A stretch of DNA of 10,558 bases from an uncultured Clostridia bacterium (GTDB lineage Bacteria; Bacillota; Clostridia; Christensenellales; Aristaeellaceae). The stretch is from positions 1-10,558 of the forward strand of contig CALGYL010000170.1 in assembly GCA_937934775.1 (NCBI GenBank). The letters run 5' to 3'. The notes below the pieces were generated by a model. That model was given only the letters and a program-made list of their open reading frames with translations. It searched no databases and had not been told where the DNA came from. This document shows positions 6,725-10,558 of the stretch, piece after piece; the first letter of the stretch is position 1, and every line of letters begins with the position of its first letter. Position numbers and translations under genes: made by a program.

Positions 6725-7603
6725 CTACGTCTGACGGAACCGGCTGCGGAACCGCTTGGGCGTCGTGCCCTGGGACTCCTTGAAGCGCTGAATGAAGTAG
6801 CTGGTGGTAGAAAAGCCGGTGTCCATGGCCACGCGTGTCACCGGCAGCTCGGTCTCCGCCAGCAGCACCGCCGCCTTTTTTAGCCGCGTCTGCAGCAGGT
6901 ATTCCGAAAAGCCCCGTTTGAGGTGGCTTTTAAACAGGCGCGAGAAGGCGGTGTAGGTCATGCCTGCCCGTCTGGCGGCGTCCGTCATGCGGATGTCCTG
7001 GGCGTAATTCTCATCCACATATTCCAGCGCCGCGATGAGCGCGGTCAGGGACGCCTCGTCGGGCAGCGTGCCATTTTCTCTATTATGCCACGCGCGCAAC
7101 AGCCACAGGAACAGGCGGCTGATGTCGGCCCGCAGCGCGATCTCATAGCCGAAATCCCTGCGAAGAAATTCATCGACGATCTCCTGCAGAATGCCGCCCA
7201 CGGCGGTAGGCCCGGTTTCCGCCGCGGTGAACACCTTCTGATGAGAGGCGCTGCCCCGGATGTAGGGGAGCAGGTATCTCAGCTCAAACAGCAGCTGCTC
7301 CGAGGAGTAGAGCACTTCCGGCATGAACTTGATCACCAGGTACTGGTTCAGCGCCTCGTCCAGCGCGCGGGTGCCGTGGACCTCCATCGGTGCGATGATG
7401 GCCATGTCTCCCGGGTCCAGTCGGTAGGGTACATCGCCCAGCATCAGTTGGTAGGAGCCCGCCTGGCAGTACAGGATTTCAAAGTATTCGTGGATGTGAG
7501 GCAGCGCCACGGTGGCCTTGCCAAGCTTCTCCTGCATGCTGCAGTCATAGATGTAGCGGATGTTGCCGCGGGGCTGCCGCTCTTCCTTGTAAAACTGGGT
7601 CAT
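6725..7603 (-). CDS. AraC-family transcriptional regulator with N-terminal cupin sensor domain
   Basis: A 292-residue regulator. I place the start at ATG 7603, which has AGGCGG five bases upstream (7614-7609). The open frame runs back to an ATG ending at 7645, but that codon overlaps a TATAAT promoter box and has no binding site. Residues about 30-80 are a cupin sensor: HIHEYFEILY, then GDVPYRLDPGDMAIIAPMEVHGT. The C-terminal region has the two helix-turn-helix motifs: MTDAARRAGMTYTAFSRLFK at 206-225, and the family signature from VAMDTGFSTTSYF (258-270) to GTTPKRFR (279-286). Such proteins usually sense a sugar and activate nearby catabolic genes. It is divergent from the dehydrogenase operon and convergent with the permease genes, so it probably controls the former and perhaps itself. 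The effector is unknown. Confidence 0.92.
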   Translation of the reverse strand: MTQFYKEERQPRGNIRYIYDCSMQEKLGKATVALPHIHEYFEILYCQAGSYQLMLGDVPYRLDPGDMAIIAPMEVHGTRALDEALNQYLVIKFMPEVLYSSEQLLFELRYLLPYIRGSASHQKVFTAAETGPTAVGGILQEIVDEFLRRDFGYEIALRADISRLFLWLLRAWHNRENGTLPDEASLTALIAALEYVDENYAQDIRMTDAARRAGMTYTAFSRLFKSHLKRGFSEYLLQTRLKKAAVLLAETELPVTRVAMDTGFSTTSYFIQRFKESQGTTPKRFRSRFRQT

Positions 7604-7622
7604 ATGTACCGCCTGCAAAAAA

Positions 7623-7653
7623 GTGATATTTTTGGTTGAAACCATTATATCAC
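7623..7653. promoter_or_regulatory. 31-bp dyad in the divergent control region, candidate operator
   Basis: GTGATAT (7623-7629) and ATATCAC (7647-7653) are a perfect inverted repeat. Nested inside, with almost the same centre, is GGTT-GA-AACC (7634-7643). The right arm overlaps the -10 box of the AraC-family promoter, so occupancy would repress that gene and leave the site about 15 bases upstream of the opposite -10. AraC-family proteins more often use direct repeats, so the binding protein is uncertain. Confidence 0.45.
7644..7652 (-). promoter_or_regulatory. Extended -10 promoter of the AraC-family gene
   Basis: On the minus strand the sequence TG-A-TATAAT (7652 to 7644) is a perfect extended -10 element. 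No good -35 box is visible at the usual distance, which an extended -10 can tolerate. Initiation near 7637 would give a leader of about 34 bases before ATG 7603. Confidence 0.6.
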
Positions 7654-7667
7654 CCGGCGAGGCGCGA

Positions 7668-7676
7668 TGCTATACT
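7668..7676 (+). promoter_or_regulatory. Extended -10 promoter of the dehydrogenase operon
   Basis: TG-C-TATACT (7668-7676) is an extended -10 element with five of six matches in the hexamer. The region 16-18 bases upstream (around 7647-7654) has no consensus -35 and overlaps the opposing gene's -10. Initiation near 7683 gives a leader of about 24 bases before GTG 7707. The missing -35 suggests activator dependence. Confidence 0.55.
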
Positions 7677-7706
7677 CGGAATAAACCATTTGAGGAGGGA
7701 ATTCCT

Positions 7707-8792
7707 GTGGACAAACGGCTTCGCATCGGCATCATCGGCTGTGGAGGGATCGCGAACGGCAAGCATATGCCTTCCCTGAACGCGCTGAACCGGGTGGACA
7801 TGGTCGCTTTTTGTGACATCGTGCGGGAAAAAGCGGAGAAGGCCGCCAATGAGTACGGCGTCCCCGGCGCGCAGGTCTATACGGACTACAAGGAATTGCT
7901 GCAGGACGGCTCCATTGACGTGGTGCACGTTTGCACCCCCAACCGCTCCCATGCGGACATTTCCATCGACGCCCTCCGCGCCGGTAAGCACGTGATGTGC
8001 GAAAAGCCTATGGCCAAGACCGCCGCCGACGCCCGGAGGATGGTGGAAGCCGCGAAGGAGACGGGGAAAAAGCTCACCATCGGCTACCAGCACCGCCACA
8101 AACCCGAAACCACTTATCTCAAGAGCGTCATCGAGCGGGGCGACCTAGGCGAGATCTACTACGCCAAGGCCTTCGCCATCCGGCGGCGGGGCACCCCCAA
8201 CTGGGGCGTGTTCCTGAACGAGTTCGAGCAGGGCGGCGGTCCCCTGATCGACATCGGCACCCACTCCCTGGATCTGACGCTGTACCTGATGAACAATTAC
8301 AAGCCCCGCATGGTGGTGGGCACCAAGTACAAGAAGGTGGAAAACGCCGAGTGCGGCAACCCATGGGGCGGCTGGGATGCGGCCCAACACACCATGGAGG
8401 ACAGCGCCTTCGGATTCATCGTCATGGAGAACGGTGCGACCATCACCCTGGAGGCCAGCTGGGCGCTGAACACCATCGAGCCCATTCAGGAGGGTAGCAT
8501 GCAGCTCTGCGGCTCCAAGGCCGGCGCGCAAATCAAAAACGGCGTCACCATCAACAAGGGGGAATTCGGCCGCCTGATCGAGATCAAGCCCGATGTATCC
8601 GCAGGCGGCGTGGCCTTCTACGATGGCGTCAAGGAGACGCCCGCCATCGCCGAGGCCCGGCGCTGGATCGACGCCGTGGAGAACGACACCGACCCCGTGG
8701 TGCTGCCGGAGCAGGCCTGCGTGGTGTCGGAGATTCTGGAGGCCATCTATACCTCCGCGAGGACCGGCGAGCCGGTGTACTTCAGCAAGTAA
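7707..8792 (+). CDS. Gfo/Idh/MocA-family NAD(P)-dependent sugar oxidoreductase
   Basis: A 361-residue dehydrogenase of the glucose-fructose oxidoreductase/inositol dehydrogenase family. The start is GTG 7707, seven bases after GAGGAGGG (7692-7699); upstream in-frame codons overlap the promoter. The Rossmann domain has the nucleotide loop GCGGIA at residues 11-16. CEKPMAKT gives the conserved EKP motif at 99-101, with Lys100 the expected catalytic lysine. GGGPLIDIGTHSLDL carries the Asp182/His186 pair that completes the usual active site. The rest is the C-terminal sheet domain that shapes the substrate pocket and oligomer interface. It leads a three-gene operon (13 bases to the next gene) under the divergent promoter. 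Members oxidise or reduce sugars, inositols or intact glycosides, often at C3; which applies here is not readable. Confidence 0.95.
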   Translation: MDKRLRIGIIGCGGIANGKHMPSLNALNRVDMVAFCDIVREKAEKAANEYGVPGAQVYTDYKELLQDGSIDVVHVCTPNRSHADISIDALRAGKHVMCEKPMAKTAADARRMVEAAKETGKKLTIGYQHRHKPETTYLKSVIERGDLGEIYYAKAFAIRRRGTPNWGVFLNEFEQGGGPLIDIGTHSLDLTLYLMNNYKPRMVVGTKYKKVENAECGNPWGGWDAAQHTMEDSAFGFIVMENGATITLEASWALNTIEPIQEGSMQLCGSKAGAQIKNGVTINKGEFGRLIEIKPDVSAGGVAFYDGVKETPAIAEARRWIDAVENDTDPVVLPEQACVVSEILEAIYTSARTGEPVYFSK

Positions 8793-8805
8793 AGGGGGAA
8801 AACCC

Positions 8806-9558
8806 ATGGAATACGGCGTGCAGCTTTACAGCGTCCGAGACATCACAAATACCGATTTGAGAGGCGCCCTCGCCACCGTCGCGCGGCAGGGCTACGCCTT
8901 TGTGGAGTTCGCGGGCTTTTTTGGCGCAGGCGCCGCGGAGGTCGCTGAATGGCTCCGGGAGAACAACTTGAAGATCTCCGGCACCCATACGGGGTTCAAG
9001 GAGCTTTCTGAGAATCTGGATCAGACCATCGCCTTCCATCAGGCCATCGGAAACCCCCGCATCATCGTGCCCTACGCGGAGTTGGACAGCCAGGCGAAGA
9101 TCGACGAATTTGTGGAATGCATGAATAAGCTGGCCCCGCAGCTTGAAAGCGCGGGGATCCGCCTTGGCTACCACAATCACGCCCATGAATTCAAGGTCAA
9201 CCGCGATGGCTCCGTGGCATTCGAGCAGCTTTTGTACCGAACGGCGCTGGACCTTGAAATTGATACCTTCTGGGCCTACGCCGCCGGAGTGGACCCGGTC
9301 CTTACGCTGGAGCGGTTGAAGGACAGGGTGCCGGTGATCCACATCAAGGATGGCTTTGCCAATGGCGAGGGTATGCCGCTGGGCCGGGGAACCGCGCCGG
9401 TGAAGGCGGTCTACGAAAAGGCGCTGGCACTGGGCATCCCGATGGTGGTGGAGAGCGAAACGCTGGACCCGAGTGGCCCGGACGAGACGCGGGTCTGCAT
9501 TGAGTATTTGAAATCACTGGAAGATGTGCGGCTGGATGACCGTGAGGGAGCGCTATAA
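8806..9558 (+). CDS. Sugar phosphate isomerase/epimerase-like TIM barrel (xylose isomerase-like, AP endonuclease 2 fold)
   Basis: A 250-residue protein of the xylose isomerase-like TIM-barrel superfamily. ATG 8806 follows AAAGGGGG by seven bases and lies 13 bases after the dehydrogenase stop. The opening MEYGVQLYSVRD is typical. Expected metal ligands are visible: His/Glu in YHNHAHEF (His127, Glu128), Asp153 in DLEIDTFW, His179 in VIHIKDG, and Glu216 in VVESE. The family binds one divalent metal and catalyses isomerisation or epimerisation through an enediolate. Relatives paired with Gfo-type dehydrogenases act on 3-keto sugars or 3-keto glycosides (for example YcjR of E. coli, and DgpC-type C-deglycosylase subunits). 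Length is near YcjR and shorter than DgpC-type proteins. Flanking dehydrogenases on both sides suggest it acts on an oxidised intermediate; this is inference. Confidence 0.9.
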   Translation: MEYGVQLYSVRDITNTDLRGALATVARQGYAFVEFAGFFGAGAAEVAEWLRENNLKISGTHTGFKELSENLDQTIAFHQAIGNPRIIVPYAELDSQAKIDEFVECMNKLAPQLESAGIRLGYHNHAHEFKVNRDGSVAFEQLLYRTALDLEIDTFWAYAAGVDPVLTLERLKDRVPVIHIKDGFANGEGMPLGRGTAPVKAVYEKALALGIPMVVESETLDPSGPDETRVCIEYLKSLEDVRLDDREGAL

Positions 9559-10542
9559 ATGGTCAACGTATTGATGCTGTCCAAATGGCATGTGCACGCC
9601 AAGGATTACGCCCGAATGCTGCGGGAACAGCCGGATGCCCGGATCACCTGCGTATGGGATGAGGACGCCGCCCGGGGCGAGGCCTGGGCCGAAGAGCTGG
9701 GCGTTGCCTTCGAGGGAGATCTCGACAGGGCGCTGGAACGCGCCGATGTGGACGCGGTGGTGGTGGACACGCCGACCACCGACCACTTTGGCGTGATGCT
9801 GAAGGCCGCGAAGGCGAAAAAGCACATCTTTACGGAGAAGGCGCTGGCGGTCACCATGGATCAGTGCAAGGAAATCGCCAAAGCGGTCAGAAAGAGCGGT
9901 GTGAAGTTCTGTATCTCCTTTCCCCACAGGACCATGCCGCTGGCGCTCCTGTGCCGTCAAGCGATTGACAACGGGCTTTTGGGACGCGTCCATTACCTGC
10001 GCATCCGAAAGGCCCACGATGGAGCGCTCAGGGGCTGGCTGCCGGAATATTGGTATGACGCGGAAAAGGCCGGCGGCGGTGCGATGATGGATCTGGGCTG
10101 CCATCCCATGTACATGGCGGCTTACCTGCTGGGCAGACCCACGCGCATTTCTTCCATCTTCAACAACAGCGTCGCGCCGAACCGGGTGGATGACAACGCG
10201 GTGTCGGTGGCGGAGTTTGAAGGGAAGGCCATCGCCGTGCTGGAGACCTCCTTCATCGCCCCTTTCCACGGCGAGTACCTGGAGCTTCTGGGTACCGAGG
10301 GCGCCATCGTGCAGGACGGCCGGGACATCAAGCTGCGCACGAACAAGTCCGGGGACGGCTGGATGATTCCCGACAAGCTGCCCGATCCCCTTCCCACCGC
10401 CATCCGCCAGTGGCTGGATGGTATTGAAAAGGGCGCGCTCATTCCCTTTGGCCTGGACGAGGCCATCGCGTTGACGGAACTCCTGGAAAACGCCTACCGG
10501 TCCGATCGGGAACAGCGCATCGTATCTGTCGCAGATCGCTAA
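9559..10542 (+). CDS. Atypical Gfo/Idh/MocA-family oxidoreductase with altered nucleotide-binding loop
   Basis: A 327-residue family member, slightly short but complete. ATG 9559 abuts the TAA of the TIM-barrel gene and uses GAGGGAG (9544-9550) within that gene, so translation is probably coupled. The fold pattern is kept: an N-terminal Rossmann-like half, then FTEKALAVT (Glu93, Lys94), then GGGAMMDLGCHPMYMAAYLL with Asp178 and His182 in the catalytic positions. Two canonical features differ. The glycine-rich GxGxxG loop is replaced by LSKWHVHAKDY (residues 7-17), and the EKP proline is Ala95. I have a recollection that such WHVHA-type members occur in other Bacillota, so this may be a subfamily trait rather than decay. 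Lys94, Asp178 and His182 argue for an active enzyme, perhaps reducing the product of the TIM-barrel step. Substrate and cofactor are unknown. Confidence 0.88.
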   Translation: MVNVLMLSKWHVHAKDYARMLREQPDARITCVWDEDAARGEAWAEELGVAFEGDLDRALERADVDAVVVDTPTTDHFGVMLKAAKAKKHIFTEKALAVTMDQCKEIAKAVRKSGVKFCISFPHRTMPLALLCRQAIDNGLLGRVHYLRIRKAHDGALRGWLPEYWYDAEKAGGGAMMDLGCHPMYMAAYLLGRPTRISSIFNNSVAPNRVDDNAVSVAEFEGKAIAVLETSFIAPFHGEYLELLGTEGAIVQDGRDIKLRTNKSGDGWMIPDKLPDPLPTAIRQWLDGIEKGALIPFGLDEAIALTELLENAYRSDREQRIVSVADR

Positions 10543-10558
10543 GGATTCCCGGAAAATG
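10541..10558 (+). other. Possible start of a further operon gene at the window edge
   Basis: AAGGA (10541-10545), overlapping the previous stop codon, is followed ten bases later by ATG (10556-10558), the last bases of the window. This is compatible with another co-translated gene, but no coding sequence is visible to confirm it. Confidence 0.25.

Noticed and set aside
6923..7639. Plus-strand open frame of 238 codons, opposite the AraC-family gene
   Set aside because: The minus-strand product has both the cupin and double helix-turn-helix signatures; the plus-strand translation has none and no ribosome site.
7604..7645. Upstream ATG for the AraC-family regulator, adding 14 residues
   Set aside because: The codon overlaps the TATAAT box of the gene's own promoter and has no Shine-Dalgarno, whereas ATG 7603 has one at the right distance.
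8593..8805. Upstream extension of the TIM-barrel frame
   Set aside because: It lies inside the dehydrogenase gene in another frame. The family's typical N-terminus starts exactly at ATG 8806, behind a good ribosome site.
1..10558. CRISPR arrays, tRNA or rRNA genes, insertion sequences, prophage or defence genes
   Set aside because: No regularly spaced repeats, no cloverleaf-like or rRNA-like sequence, and no transposase, integrase or defence-protein reading frame was seen; all real genes fit carbohydrate metabolism.

Overview
The window reads as a carbohydrate-utilisation locus from a GC-rich bacterium, most likely a Bacillota/Clostridia-type, possibly gut-associated organism. The reasons are strong AAGGAGG-type ribosome binding sites, sigma-A-like promoters (two with an extended -10), a CUT1-type ABC sugar importer without its own ATPase, and an AraC-type cupin regulator. 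The taxonomic call is inference, because no rRNA or other marker gene is present. The binding protein is odd for a monoderm, since it has no lipobox.

Layout, left to right. (1) Positions 2-508: the C-terminal part of a Gfo/Idh/MocA oxidoreductase that begins outside the window. (2) 651-3113: a complete cytoplasmic GH38 alpha-mannosidase with all four zinc/nucleophile residues. (3) 3114-3352: a regulatory gap holding a terminator-like hairpin, a palindrome, a well-spaced promoter and two leader hairpins. (4) 3353-6618: a CUT1 sugar ABC transporter made of a solute-binding protein, a 15-bp intercistronic stem-loop, and two permeases (the first probably starting at TTG). (5) 6725-7603, minus strand: an AraC-family regulator convergent with the transporter. 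(6) 7604-7706: a compact divergent control region with two overlapping extended -10 promoters and a 31-bp dyad. (7) 7707-10542: a three-gene operon of Gfo/Idh/MocA dehydrogenase, sugar-phosphate isomerase/epimerase-like TIM barrel, and a second, atypical Gfo/Idh/MocA protein.

Proposed joint function (inference): an oligosaccharide or glycoside, perhaps an alpha-mannoside, is bound outside the cell and imported, with energy from an ATPase encoded elsewhere. GH38 trims it in the cytoplasm. The dehydrogenase/TIM-barrel/dehydrogenase set oxidises, epimerises or eliminates, and re-reduces a sugar or glycoside. The gene content resembles the E. coli Ycj cluster (binding protein, two permeases, TIM-barrel epimerase, Gfo-type dehydrogenase) and, more loosely, the oxidation-dependent deglycosylation systems of gut bacteria. 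No family here is new. The most interesting points are the combination with GH38, the altered nucleotide-binding loop of the last enzyme, and the control architecture at 3213-3331, 4768-4802 and 7623-7676.
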